This document shows, piece by piece, positions 1 to 8,039 of a stretch of DNA of 64,000 nucleotides (position 1 is the stretch's first letter; the number at the start of each line of letters is the position of its first letter). The stretch spans positions 124,001-188,000 of the forward strand of contig NZ_SMRU01000005.1 of NCBI RefSeq assembly GCF_004354015.1, written 5' to 3'. The DNA comes from Arthrobacter terricola (lineage in GTDB: Bacteria > Actinomycetota > Actinomycetes > Actinomycetales > Micrococcaceae). Below the pieces are notes generated by a model, which worked only from the letters and a program-made list of their open reading frames with translations, was not told the DNA's origin and searched no databases. The position numbers were made by a program, and so were the translations under genes.

Positions 1-809
1 ACGTCGTCGTTCACGAGCGTGACTTTGACCGTTTCACCTTGGGTCGCGCGTAGTTCCGGACCGGGCAGGGAGCCGAACGTGAGGGCGTCAACCCGGGTGC
101 CGTCGTCGAGCGTGACGCGTTCGCTGCGTGCGTGGAGGGTGAACTCACGGACGCGGGCGGTTCCGGCCGGAGCGCGAAGCGTGTCCACGCTGCGCTTGGC
201 GCCCGGAGCGGCCCCTGTTCCGGCATGGTGGGTGGCGCTGAACGACGACGGCGGTGCGGCCCTGCTGTCCATCCACGAAACCGCGAGCGCACCCACGAGC
301 ACCACCACTCCCAACGAGCCCGTGGCGACGCTCGCGCGGTTCCGCCACCCACGCCGTACCCCGAGGCTTCCGGCGGCGCTTGCGAGGACCGCCAGTACGG
401 CGAGGACGGCGAGCGCGAGCCAGCCCGACGGGGTGCCGAGCGTCAGCACCGCGAGGAGTCCCGCCGTCGTCAGGGCCGCAGCCGCGATGAGTCCGGGAAG
501 GACGACGACGGCGGCGCGCCGTGCGAGCGTCAATGTGGCGGTTCCGATCAACGCGCCCGGGATGGTGAAGACGAGGCAGCCCACGACCCGGTCGCCCACG
601 AGTTCGCCGCGTCCCGTAAGGAGGACGACGACGCGCACGACCGCGAACAAAAGGCTGAGTCCTGCGCACGCGGAAACCGCCCAGGCCGGAAGCCAGGAAG
701 GGATGGTTGCCCGCGCCCGCATCACGGACGCGGCGAGTGCGCTGATCCAGGAGGCCGCGCACAACGCGGCGAGGATCAGGTCGACGCCGAGGACCGCCGA
801 AGCGGGCAC
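1..809 (-). CDS. Multicopper oxidase with N-terminal membrane domain (partial, runs off the window)
   Basis: About 269 residues are visible on the minus strand, starting at a GTG 19 nt after the DUF6220 gene; the C-terminal part lies beyond base 1. The first ~170 residues are hydrophobic and form about five membrane helices. A Ser/Pro/Ala-rich linker follows, then the start of a cupredoxin domain (REFTLHARS, LPGPELRATQGETVKVTLVN) typical of multicopper oxidases. The copper-binding His motifs should lie outside the window. The family oxidises copper, metals or phenols outside the membrane with O2. The start codon is uncertain because the spacing of AAGGCTAAG to GTG is unusual. The membrane domain and cupredoxin start are seen; the oxidase call is from family knowledge. 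Confidence 0.75.
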   Translation of the reverse strand, partial: MPASAVLGVDLILAALCAASWISALAASVMRARATIPSWLPAWAVSACAGLSLLFAVVRVVVLLTGRGELVGDRVVGCLVFTIPGALIGTATLTLARRAAVVVLPGLIAAAALTTAGLLAVLTLGTPSGWLALAVLAVLAVLASAAGSLGVRRGWRNRASVATGSLGVVVLVGALAVSWMDSRAAPPSSFSATHHAGTGAAPGAKRSVDTLRAPAGTARVREFTLHARSERVTLDDGTRVDALTFGSLPGPELRATQGETVKVTLVNDD

Positions 810-828
810 GGGCTTCTTAGCCTTGCGA

Positions 829-1287
829 TCAGGAGGAGGCCGCGAGCGGCTCCTGCGTCCTGGCCATGACGGCGCTTCCCGTGCGGTCGAGCCGACGGGC
901 GCGGAGCATGAGCCAGTACGCCGAGAAGATGATCAACAGGCCGGTGACTGCGTGGATGGATACTGTCCAGGCTCCCGGGATGCTGGGATTCTCCGCGCTC
1001 GCTCCCGTGAGGATGCCGCCCACGATGAAGACGAGCAGCTGGACCCACGTCAGGAGGAAGATGCCGACCGTGAGCCAGATGGTCGACTTCCCGGAGCGGG
1101 CGAGGGCGGCGAACAGGATGGCCAGCAGTGCGAGGGACCGCATGACGATTTGGCCATTGAGCATGTGCGGAGTGAATGATTCCTCGCCGATGAGCCTCTC
1201 ACTGAAGGCTCCGAACGCGGCGAGGTAGATCTGGACGATGGTGTCGAGGAACAAGAGCATGCTGACGATGAGCAACGTTTTGCGCAT
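829..1287 (-). CDS. DUF6220-like four-helix membrane protein
   Basis: This 152-residue protein starts at ATG with a good AAGGAG site 5 nt upstream. It has four hydrophobic stretches: one at the N-terminus (MRKTLLIVSMLLFLDTIVQI), one after RSLALLAIL, one around TWVQLLVFIVGG and one near HAVTGLLIIFSAYW, followed by a polar C-terminal tail. The pattern matches the DUF6220 family of small actinobacterial membrane proteins of unknown function. It lies just upstream of, and in the same direction as, the membrane-anchored multicopper oxidase, so a shared redox or quinone-linked role is possible but unproven. Confidence 0.7.
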   Translation of the reverse strand: MRKTLLIVSMLLFLDTIVQIYLAAFGAFSERLIGEESFTPHMLNGQIVMRSLALLAILFAALARSGKSTIWLTVGIFLLTWVQLLVFIVGGILTGASAENPSIPGAWTVSIHAVTGLLIIFSAYWLMLRARRLDRTGSAVMARTQEPLAASS

Positions 1288-1482
1288 TGTCACTCCTTGG
1301 GGGCGGGGTGCGGGTGCTGTTTTGAGCGGGTGATGACCTCGGCCTGCACCCCCCAGTGCATTGCGGGCCGGAACGGCGAGCCGAAGCGGGCGTTGGGGAA
1401 GGCGCGCCGCAACGGTAATGCAGGATATACGCCCAAAGTTAAGCCCGAGCCTGGTATTGCGGCAAGCATCGGCGCGCCGCAA

Positions 1483-1500
1483 GCGCTCCTACGGGAGCGC
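1483..1500. repeat. Short GCGCTCC hairpin in a 348-nt gene-free stretch
   Basis: The 7-bp arms GCGCTCC and GGAGCGC enclose TACG. It sits in the gap 1288-1635. A 13-nt direct repeat beginning GGCGCGCCGCAA also occurs twice in the gap (1401 and 1471). No coding potential is convincing in this gap. Confidence 0.4.
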
Positions 1501-1550
1501 CTAAGCACGCGCCTTGCCAAGGTTTGTGACTCATGCCATACTTTGAGTAC

Positions 1551-1575
1551 GTTCACAAAATGAACATGACGTTCA
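1551..1575. promoter_or_regulatory. Tandem TTCA/TGAA palindromes, likely operator
   Basis: GTTCACAAAATGAAC (1551-1565) is a perfect inverted repeat with a 5-nt centre. It overlaps a second one, TGAACATGACGTTCA (1561-1575). They lie 61-85 nt upstream of the small gene at 1636. Similar TTCA-N5-TGAA elements precede the related small gene at 50487 and other loci in the window. Confidence 0.5.
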
Positions 1576-1635
1576 AGTTTTGATTTAGGTTTGAGTAGTA
1601 ATCACTGGATTGCCAGCTTCAGAGAGGAAGCCATC

Positions 1636-1809
1636 ATGGCCATCGTGCACCGTATCTCCGCCCCCTTTGTTTTCCGCAAGCCCGCCGCCCGGGTCCACGC
1701 GCCGCGACCGGTCAGCGTGGACCCCGGCCACCGTTCATCGACGATGAGCTGCGCTCCGTGGGAAGGCCTGTACTTCGAGCAGGAAACCGCCGAAGCACAG
1801 GACAAGTAG
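1636..1809 (+). CDS. Small protein with SCAPWEGLYFEQ motif (57 aa)
   Basis: The start ATG follows AGAGAGGAAG at good distance. The product is 57 residues, basic in its first half (MAIVHRISAPFVFRKPAARV) and acidic at the end (EQETAEAQDK). I do not recognise a family. The segment MSCAPWEGLYFEQ resembles VSSPWEGIYLEQ in the 61-residue protein at 50302-50487, so the two look like members of one small family. There is no signal peptide and no clear helix. The upstream palindromes suggest dedicated regulation. It lies directly before decayed flagellar sequence, but nothing ties it to motility. Confidence 0.5.
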   Translation: MAIVHRISAPFVFRKPAARVHAPRPVSVDPGHRSSTMSCAPWEGLYFEQETAEAQDK

Positions 1810-1816
1810 CGCTCCC

Positions 1817-1891
1817 CTAGCTCTTGAGGTTGCTCAGCTCCTGGAGCACCTCGCCCGAGGTAGTGATAATGCGGGCGTTTGCCTGGAATCC
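1817..1891 (-). pseudogene. C-terminal remnant of a flagellar hook/rod protein (FlgE/FlgG type)
   Basis: Read on the minus strand, this stretch encodes GFQANARIITTSGEVLQELS followed by NLKS and a stop. That is the conserved C-terminal helix of flagellar hook and rod proteins. Nothing upstream on the same strand continues the protein; instead the sequence joins an oppositely oriented flgK fragment at about 1892. It is therefore a small remnant left by deletion and inversion, not a functional gene. Confidence 0.75.
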
Positions 1892-1893
1892 CC

Positions 1894-2425
1894 CGGCTCG
1901 GCAACAGCTTCCTGGATGCCGGCGTGCGTTCAACGGGCGCCCAATCCGGTTACGCCGGCCTCCGCTCCACTGAACTGCAGAGGATCAAGACACCCCTCGG
2001 CGAGCCCGGACCGGCCGGGATTTCGACGGCGCTCCACGGCTTTTGGTCATCGGGGCAGGGAGTCTCCAACCACCCGGGCGAGGCAGCTTCCGCCAGTATC
2101 CTCCTCCAGGCCGGCACCACGCTTCGCTGGGTGGCGGGACCGTCGGGGACAACGCCGACGGCCCCGTGGATGTCTTCATTGGCGGCAATGCGCTCGTGTC
2201 CGGAACGTCGCACCGTGATCTCGCCTTGGCCGGCCAGCCGACAATGGGCGCGGGCGGAGGCCCGGTCCAGTTGGAATGGGCGGACCGGCCCGGCGTCGCG
2301 GTACCGCTCGACGGCGGAAAACTCGCCGGTGCGGTCTCCTTGCTCGCGCGGGCTTCCGGCGGCACGGGAGGCGCAATCTCCGAAGCCGCGGCCGCTTGCA
2401 ACGCGTTCGCGAACAAACCAGCCAC
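1894..2425 (+). pseudogene. flgK: Remnant of flagellar hook-associated protein 1 (flgK), frameshifted
   Basis: The first part reads RLGNSFLDAGVRSTGAQSGY and later NHPGEAASASILLQAGTTL, typical of the N-terminal third of actinobacterial FlgK. Near 2125-2135 the reading frame changes with loss of roughly 100 codons. The next frame continues with FlgK-like GGTVGDNADGPVDVFIGGNA, LEWADRPGVAVPLDGG and ISEAAAACNAFA. The protein start, a middle block and the whole C-terminal part are missing. FlgK joins hook and filament, so this copy cannot work. The segment then runs in frame into an flgL fragment. Confidence 0.8.
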
Positions 2426-3032
2426 CACCAATATCCTCAATCGGGTGCGGGACCTCACGATTCAGGCCGCGAACGGTTCCCTCACCGACCCCGCAAAGGA
2501 GGCGATCGCCGTCGAACTCGAAGGCCTCAACAAGGACCTGCTGTCCCAAGCGAACACGCAATACCTGGGGCGGAATATCTTCGCCGGAAGCTCCGATACC
2601 TCCGGCGCGTTCAACAACGCGACTCCCCCGGTCTTCAACGGAACGCCCGGGAGTACCGTGGAGCGCAGGATCGACGCCAACCAGACAGTGCGGGTAGACG
2701 CCGACGGCGGCGCGATCTTCGGTGACGGCGCCGGCTCCGTTTTCGCGCTGGTGAGCAACGTCGTCGCGGACATCCGCTCAGGCGCGAACGTGAGCGCCCG
2801 CTTACCGGCGATCGCGGACAGGATCAACACTGTGATCGCGGGCCGGACGGAAGTAGGCGCGCGCCAGGCGAAGATCCTGAGTGCGCAGGACACGAACGAC
2901 GGCATGAAGCTCACGCTGGACGCGCAGCGCTCCGGCATCGAAGACGCGGACATAGGAAAGGTGGTCCTGGACTTGAAGCTGCAGGAAACCAACTACCAGG
3001 TGGCCCTCGCGGTTACCGCGAAAACGCTGTAG
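2426..3032 (+). pseudogene. flgL: Remnant of flagellar hook-associated protein 3 (flgL), lacking its N-terminus
   Basis: The frame continuing from the flgK piece encodes NILNRVRDLTIQAANG, LLSQANTQYLGRNIFAGSSD and a flagellin-like C-terminus (ADIGKVVLDLKLQETNYQVA) with a normal stop. This matches FlgL from about residue 80 to its end; the N-terminal D0/D1 helices are absent. An uninterrupted frame from about 2130 to 3032 would give an FlgK-FlgL chimera, but neither half could polymerise. It is followed by a strong terminator that may be inherited from the original operon. Confidence 0.8.
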
Positions 3033-3047
3033 GAGGAAACCTTTCAA

Positions 3048-3076
3048 GGGCAGGGCCGGTATTGGCCCTGCCCTTT
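3048..3076 (+). terminator. Rho-independent terminator after the flagellar remnant
   Basis: The perfect 10-bp stem GGGCAGGGCC/GGCCCTGCCC has a 6-nt loop and is followed by TTT, 16 nt after the flgL remnant stop. Confidence 0.75.
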
Positions 3077-3141
3077 CGCGTGCCCAAACAATTTTGGTCG
3101 AATTCCGGAAACCCCTTGCGCCGTGGCCGCTCGGCGTCCAT

Positions 3142-3169
3142 ACTAAATGAACGTCATTCATTTAGTGAC
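3142..3169. promoter_or_regulatory. Palindromic operator upstream of the APC permease
   Basis: The 9-bp arms ACTAAATGA and TCATTTAGT are separated by 7 nt (3142-3166). The right part TTCATTTAGTGAC resembles the elements at 42534 and 50555. It lies about 100 nt before the permease start, so it probably controls it. Confidence 0.55.
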
Positions 3170-3270
3170 TCCCGTCTCGTTGATGACCCCCTGGGAGGGA
3201 AGGCCCGGACATGCCCCGAAGCCAGCACCACCCCGCAACAACCCCCGGCCATCTAGAAAGAGCCAAATAC

Positions 3271-4836
3271 ATGACTCAAACAATCCGCCCAAGTGCCAGG
3301 AAAGCAGTAGAGGCGCACGATCCCGCCGGCTCCGAGCACGGCATTACCGGCAAAGGACTCAAGACGGGGCAGTTGGGGCTCCTCGCCGTCGTCGTCCTTG
3401 GTATTTCCTCCGTGGCACCCGCCTATAGCCTGACCAGCTCACTGGGCCCGGCCGTCAATGCCGTCGGCCTGCAATTGCCCGCCATCTTCATCGTCGCGTT
3501 CATCCCGATGATCCTGGTGGCCTTCGCCTACCGCGAGCTCAACGCCGACTCGCCGGACAGCGGAACCAGCTTCACCTGGACCACCAAGGCCTTCGGCCCG
3601 TTCATCGGATGGATGGGCGGATGGGGCCTGCTGGCAGCAAACATCATCGTCTTGTCCAACCTCGCCGGCGTCGCCGTGGACTTCTTCTACCTCTTCCTCG
3701 CGCAAGTATTCGGCAATCCCGGACTTGCGGACCTCACCTCCAACAAGCCCCTGAACATCGCCACCTGCCTGACGTTCGTGGCATTGGCCGTCTGGGTCAG
3801 CTACCGGGGCCTGCACGCTACCAAGCTCGTGCAGTACGCCATGGTGGGATTCCAGGTTGTGGTGCTGGGCGTCTTCATCGTCATGTCCCTCACCCATGCA
3901 GCCTCGGGAGACACTTCGACGGCGATCGCCTTCAGCTGGGATTGGTTCAACCCTGGCAAGATCAGCAGCTTCGAGCAGTTCGCAGCGGGCATGTCCCTCG
4001 CCGTCTTCGTCTACTGGGGCTGGGACGTCTGCCTGACTGTCAACGAGGAAACCAAGGGCGGCAAAGGCACTGCCGGCAAGGCTGGAACCACTACCGCCAT
4101 CGCCGTCCTGGGTCTCTACATCGCCGTGATCGTGGCAACCATGATGGTTGCCGGCATCGGCGGCGAAGGCATCGGCCTGAACAACCCGGACAACCAGTCC
4201 AACGTGTTCGCCGCGCTGGCTTCGCCGGTCATGGGGCCGCTGGCCATCCTCATGTCGCTCGCCGTGCTCGCGGGAACCGCCTCGTCCCTGCAGTCCACCA
4301 TGGCCTCCCCCGCCCGCAGCCTCCTCGCGATGGGCCACTACGGCGCCTTGCCGCACCGCTTCTCCACGGTCAGCAAGCGCTACGGCTCCCCGGGCTTCGC
4401 CACCATCATGGCCGGAGCAATCTCGGGCGGCTTCTACGCCATCATGAAGGTCGTCAGCGAAAACGTCCTGAACGACACCATCCTGGCGCTCGGCCTGATG
4501 ATCTGCTTCTACTACGCCTTGACCGCCTTCGCTTGCGCCTGGTACTTCCGGCACAGCGTATTCAGCAGCGTCCGTAACTTCTTCATGCGCTTGCTCTTCC
4601 CGGTGATCGGCGGCGTGGTCCTTACCCTGGTCTTCATCCAGACCGCCGTGGACAGCTGGTCCCCTTCCTTCGGCAGCGGATCCGAAGTCTTCGGCGTCGG
4701 GCTGGTGTTCATCATCGGCGTCGGCATCCTGGTCCTCGGCGCTGTGTTCATGCTGATCATGGCGCGGGTCCGCCCCGGATTCTTCCGCGGCGAAACCCTC
4801 CGCAAGGACACCCCGGCGCTTGTAGTGCCGGAGTAG
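3271..4836 (+). CDS. APC-family amino acid/polyamine permease
   Basis: This 521-residue integral membrane protein has about twelve hydrophobic helices after a ~35-residue polar N-terminus. The first helix region (TGQLGLLAVVVLGISSVAPA) and the later GNPGLADL and MASPARSLLAMGHYGALPHR stretches match the amino acid-polyamine-organocation superfamily, which imports amino acids or amines using ion gradients. The chosen ATG is preceded by AGAAAGAG. Upstream in-frame codons back to 3211 look like leader sequence. It is a single-gene unit between a palindromic operator and a bidirectional terminator. The substrate cannot be told from sequence alone. Confidence 0.88.
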   Translation: MTQTIRPSARKAVEAHDPAGSEHGITGKGLKTGQLGLLAVVVLGISSVAPAYSLTSSLGPAVNAVGLQLPAIFIVAFIPMILVAFAYRELNADSPDSGTSFTWTTKAFGPFIGWMGGWGLLAANIIVLSNLAGVAVDFFYLFLAQVFGNPGLADLTSNKPLNIATCLTFVALAVWVSYRGLHATKLVQYAMVGFQVVVLGVFIVMSLTHAASGDTSTAIAFSWDWFNPGKISSFEQFAAGMSLAVFVYWGWDVCLTVNEETKGGKGTAGKAGTTTAIAVLGLYIAVIVATMMVAGIGGEGIGLNNPDNQSNVFAALASPVMGPLAILMSLAVLAGTASSLQSTMASPARSLLAMGHYGALPHRFSTVSKRYGSPGFATIMAGAISGGFYAIMKVVSENVLNDTILALGLMICFYYALTAFACAWYFRHSVFSSVRNFFMRLLFPVIGGVVLTLVFIQTAVDSWSPSFGSGSEVFGVGLVFIIGVGILVLGAVFMLIMARVRPGFFRGETLRKDTPALVVPE

Positions 4837-4848
4837 GCCTCAAAACGA

Positions 4849-4888
4849 CAGAAGCCCTGTTCCGGGAGTTCCCGGGGCAGGGCTTCTG
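4849..4888. terminator. Bidirectional terminator between convergent genes
   Basis: The 11-bp stem CAGAAGCCCTG/CAGGGCTTCTG encloses an 18-nt loop with its own CCGGGA/TCCCGG pairing. It lies between the permease and the convergent secreted-protein gene. Confidence 0.75.
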
Positions 4889-4894
4889 CGTTGC

Positions 4895-5437
4895 TCACCA
4901 CCGGTGCGCAACGTCCACTACCAGGCGCGTTCCCTCTCCCGGTCCGGCCAGCGTGAAGACCCGGAAGGGCAAGCGGCCGCGTACTCCCAGTCCAAGGCTC
5001 GTGTAGCCCTCGAAGCTTCCCGCGAAGGCGAGCTGTCGGAACGCGGAATAGCCGGCGACGTTGGCGAGCTCAGACCGATCGCCCGGGTTGTACGTCGACT
5101 GGCCATCGGAGTACGCCGGAGCATTGACAGTGATTTGCAGGAATGCGTTGCCCCTCAGCTCCACCGGAAGTCCTGATCCATCATGGAACACTTGCGGAAC
5201 ATACTTCACGGAGTAGCCTGCGACACTGCCGTTCAGGTCAACCACCAGCCTGTCGAAGCAGGGCTGCTGGCCTGTCCTGACGTTCACCACTTGGGCCTGC
5301 GTCAACCCTGGGCTGGACTTCGCCAACGATCCCCAGGTGATGCCGCAATACGGAACAGCCGAGGCCGCTCCGGGACCTACGAATCCGAGTCCGACGGCGA
5401 GCAGCAGGGCTGCGAACCACGCATTGAACTTCCCCAT
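4895..5437 (-). CDS. Secreted AMIN-like domain protein
   Basis: The 180-residue product starts with a clear Sec signal peptide (MGKFNAWFAALLLAVGLGFV, cleavage after the ASA near residue 27). The mature part has VVNVRTGQQPCFDRLVVDLN, FLQITVNAP and a C-terminal TRLVVDVAHRW. These beta-strand-rich motifs match the AMIN-like family of exported actinobacterial proteins, possibly cell-wall associated. Two cysteines (PYCGITWG and QPCFDR) could form a disulfide. It is a single-gene unit with no further clue to function. Confidence 0.75.
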   Translation of the reverse strand: MGKFNAWFAALLLAVGLGFVGPGAASAVPYCGITWGSLAKSSPGLTQAQVVNVRTGQQPCFDRLVVDLNGSVAGYSVKYVPQVFHDGSGLPVELRGNAFLQITVNAPAYSDGQSTYNPGDRSELANVAGYSAFRQLAFAGSFEGYTSLGLGVRGRLPFRVFTLAGPGEGTRLVVDVAHRW

Positions 5438-5879
5438 TTTTACCCACTCCCTCTAAGCGCTTGAGCGAATTGATAATCCAAGGGTAGGAGTGGCCGGGCC
5501 CTTTCAACGCGGCTGTTTCCGCTTCGGTCCCCAACCGTTAATACCGCCTGCGCAGGGTCACGGAGACACCATCAATCGGCCTCTTGTACGCGCAGTTCCT
5601 GGGCTATTGCGCCGGTTCGCGCCCCGGTTCGTTATTGCACATAACAGGCTTCAAAGCCTAGAAAGCGAGATGGTCGACGAGATTGAAGGAACGGACTTTG
5701 CCGACGCGCAGCACGGGAGCGCCTTCAGGTGATGGTCCGAGCGGGCAAGTCGACGACGCCCGCCACAGTGCCGTCGCTTGAAGCGCCGGTTTTTAAAAAC
5801 GAGAGCCGGTTTTTCAAACAAGAACCGCGCGGGGTCGGGCGGGGCTTATTTTGTCGGGGGTCCGTGGAAGGCTTTGGGT
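5438..5879. other. 442-nt stretch with no convincing gene; possible C-terminal remnant on the minus strand
   Basis: I see no intact gene here. On the minus strand, bases about 5730-5658 read EGAPVLRVGKVRSFNLVDHL then AF and a stop. This looks like a real protein C-terminus (perhaps a UTRA-type ligand domain) but has no supporting upstream frame. The rest is presumably the promoter region of the two flanking genes. Confidence 0.3.
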
Positions 5880-7682
5880 ATGGACGGGATTGGGGGATCG
5901 GTTTTGCAGACGCGGCAGCTTCGGGCGGACATGCCTTCGGGTGATGGTCCGCGTGATGCTGCCGTTCGTGGTGCCGGGTCGCCGATCGCCGCTCTTCCCG
6001 GGACTGATCCCCGTCCTGCTCCTGGTGCAGATCCGTTCGCGTTGATCGAGGCGGCGATCGCGGCGGTGGTTGCGTTCCGCCCCGGCACCGGCACTAGTGA
6101 CCCAGATATCACCGGTACCACCGATATCGCGGGGGTGGGTGGGGAGTTGATTGCTCAGTTGCGCCTGTTGGAGGATTTGAAGTCCGCGATCGCCGGGGCG
6201 CAGGCCAGGATCACCGTCGCGTTCGACACCGCCCGGCGCCGCGCCCACGCCAACCTGGGTGTTCCTGCCGCCGAGCGGGGCAAAGGCGTCGCCGCGCAGG
6301 TGGCCTTGGCGAGGCGGGAATCCCCGGCCAAAGGCTCCCGCCTCCTGGGTCTCGCCAGGGCTCTGGCGGTGGAGATGCCCCGGACCCTGGCCGCCCTGGA
6401 GACCGGGCAGCTCAACGAATGGCGCGCGACGCTGCTGGTGAAGGAAACCGCCTGCCTCACTGCCGTGGACCGGGCCGGTGTCGACGCCGAACTGGCCCCC
6501 GACACCGGAACCCTTCACGGTGCCGGAGACCGTGCCGTCATCGCCGCCGCCCGGGCGGCCGCGTACCGACGTGACCCGGGCTCGGTCACCCGCCGCGCCG
6601 CCCGCGCCGTGACCGAGAGGCACGTCAGCCTGCGCCCGGCCCCGGACACCATGACGTATTTGACCGCGCTGCTGCCCGTGGCCCAGGGCGTGGCCGTGCA
6701 CGCCGCCCTGTCCCGCCACGCAGACACCCTCCGCTCCGGCGGGGAGGCCCGCTCCCGCGGACAGGTCATGGCCGACACCCTGGTCGAACGCACCACCGGC
6801 ACCCGGGCGGGGATCACCGGCATCGACCTCCAACTCGTCATGACCGACCGCACCCTCCTGCAAGGCCACAGCGAACCGGCAAGGATCCCCGGCTACGGCA
6901 TCGTCCCCGCCACCTGGGCCAGAACCCTCCTCACCACCAACCCCGGACCCACCGAACACCACCCCGAAACCAGACACAACGGCGAAACCGGAGACGGGCA
7001 AGAATCCGGTGAGGAAACGCGCCAGACCGGACAGAAACCCAGTCCCGGACGGAGAAGCCGATCCGGAACCGGCAAAGACGGTCAGGCCCGCCAGACCAGA
7101 CGCAGCCGGCAACGCGACGCGGAAGCCATGCGCTCCGCGGTCGTCGGTGCGCGGCGCCCCGGACCGGAGGATTCCCGGTCCGGGGAACCAGAGTTCAGGG
7201 TCTGGTTGCGGCGGCTGTTCACCGCGCCCGGCAGCGGGGAACTCGTCGCCGCCGATTCGAAGGCCAGGCTCTTCCCGCCCGGGCTTAGGCGCCTCATCCA
7301 GGTCCGGGACAACACCTGCCGCACCCCGTACTGCGACGCGCCCATCAGGCACCTGGACCACATCCTCGCCTGGCACCTGGGCGGAACCACCAACCAAAAC
7401 AACGGCGCAGGACTGTGCGAAGCGTGCAACCACACCAAAGAACTCCCCGGCTGGTCAACCCGCACCCACAAACCACACCCCGGCCGCAGGCATGCCTTCG
7501 AACTCGTTACCCCCACAGGGCACAGCTACCAATCAACAGCCCCGCCCCTGCCCGGCACACCCCACACCCCGGACCCGGACGTCCAAATCTCACCCTTCGA
7601 AACCGCCGCCCTCTACAACTGGGACGACTGGAACCACCAACACAACCCAAACCACCAACCACAACTCCGCAAACCCGCCTAA
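5880..7682 (+). CDS. DUF222 / HNH endonuclease domain protein
   Basis: The 600-residue protein has the usual order: an N-terminal DUF222 region (ELIAQLRLLEDLKSAIAGAQ, then a long Ala/Arg-rich helical part), a low-complexity Gly/Pro/Thr/Arg linker near residues 350-440, and a C-terminal HNH domain. The HNH part shows RRLIQVRDNTCRTPYCDAPI, HLDHILAWHLGG, NQNNGAGLCEACNHTKELPG. These give the two CxxC-like pairs and the His-Asn-His core. Such proteins are multicopy in Arthrobacter and related genera and probably belong to selfish or repetitive families; their cellular role is unknown. ATG 5880 was chosen because upstream codons have poor coding character; an earlier start at 5778 is possible. Confidence 0.88.
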   Translation: MDGIGGSVLQTRQLRADMPSGDGPRDAAVRGAGSPIAALPGTDPRPAPGADPFALIEAAIAAVVAFRPGTGTSDPDITGTTDIAGVGGELIAQLRLLEDLKSAIAGAQARITVAFDTARRRAHANLGVPAAERGKGVAAQVALARRESPAKGSRLLGLARALAVEMPRTLAALETGQLNEWRATLLVKETACLTAVDRAGVDAELAPDTGTLHGAGDRAVIAAARAAAYRRDPGSVTRRAARAVTERHVSLRPAPDTMTYLTALLPVAQGVAVHAALSRHADTLRSGGEARSRGQVMADTLVERTTGTRAGITGIDLQLVMTDRTLLQGHSEPARIPGYGIVPATWARTLLTTNPGPTEHHPETRHNGETGDGQESGEETRQTGQKPSPGRRSRSGTGKDGQARQTRRSRQRDAEAMRSAVVGARRPGPEDSRSGEPEFRVWLRRLFTAPGSGELVAADSKARLFPPGLRRLIQVRDNTCRTPYCDAPIRHLDHILAWHLGGTTNQNNGAGLCEACNHTKELPGWSTRTHKPHPGRRHAFELVTPTGHSYQSTAPPLPGTPHTPDPDVQISPFETAALYNWDDWNHQHNPNHQPQLRKPA

Positions 7683-7832
7683 AAGGAATCAGCACGCCCA
7701 AACACGGCCAGCCGGCACCTACAAAACGGCAATGCCGGAAAAGTCCTTGGGCTGGCATGACTCGCCAAAACTGACGTGCTTGGGGACGATGTCGTCGAAT
7801 TGAAACGGCCACGCAGAAAACCCAGTATCTGA

Positions 7833-8009
7833 TTATTGAGCGATTAACCAAGGAGGAAGGGGCAGGTTGAGACGGGTCAAGAGTCGTTCGAGAGTCGCCT
7901 CAACGAAGATGTCCTCTGGTTCGACAACGTCTTCGGCGGCCATCATCGCTAGGACTTCTTCAGCAGAAATTTCCTTGCCTAAACAGTTGCCGCCCAATTG
8001 GAAAAACAT
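7833..8009 (-). CDS. Small acidic protein of unknown function (58 aa)
   Basis: Starting at ATG 8009 the product is 58 residues: MFFQLGGNCLGKEISAEEVL at the start and a C-terminus rich in Leu and Pro (LNLPLPPWLIAQ). A TTG start five codons upstream, preceded by GGGTGAGGG, is an alternative. The GC content is visibly lower than in neighbouring genes, which suggests transfer or loss of constraint. I do not recognise a family. It is followed on the same strand by nothing obvious for 150 nt. Confidence 0.4.
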   Translation of the reverse strand: MFFQLGGNCLGKEISAEEVLAMMAAEDVVEPEDIFVEATLERLLTRLNLPLPPWLIAQ

Positions 8010-8039
8010 GCTGATTCCGCGCAACCCTCACCCAATAAA

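Noticed and set aside
19..1179. A 386-codon plus-strand open frame at the left end
   Set aside because: It is Arg/Thr/Ser-rich and opposes the multicopper oxidase and DUF6220 genes, whose membrane helices and motifs are clear. It is a GC-driven shadow.
1561..1575. TGAACATGACGTTCA as a LexA/SOS box
   Set aside because: The actinobacterial SOS box has GAAC-N4-GTTC; here the spacing is 5 and no damage-response gene follows.
5814..7433. A 539-codon minus-strand open frame opposite the HNH gene
   Set aside because: The HNH motif and DUF222 pattern on the plus strand are unambiguous; the minus frame is Gly/Arg/Ala low complexity.
5880..7682. HNH protein as part of a mobile element or restriction system
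   Set aside because: There are no terminal repeats, transposase, methylase or phage packaging genes nearby; the family is a common multicopy chromosomal type in this group.
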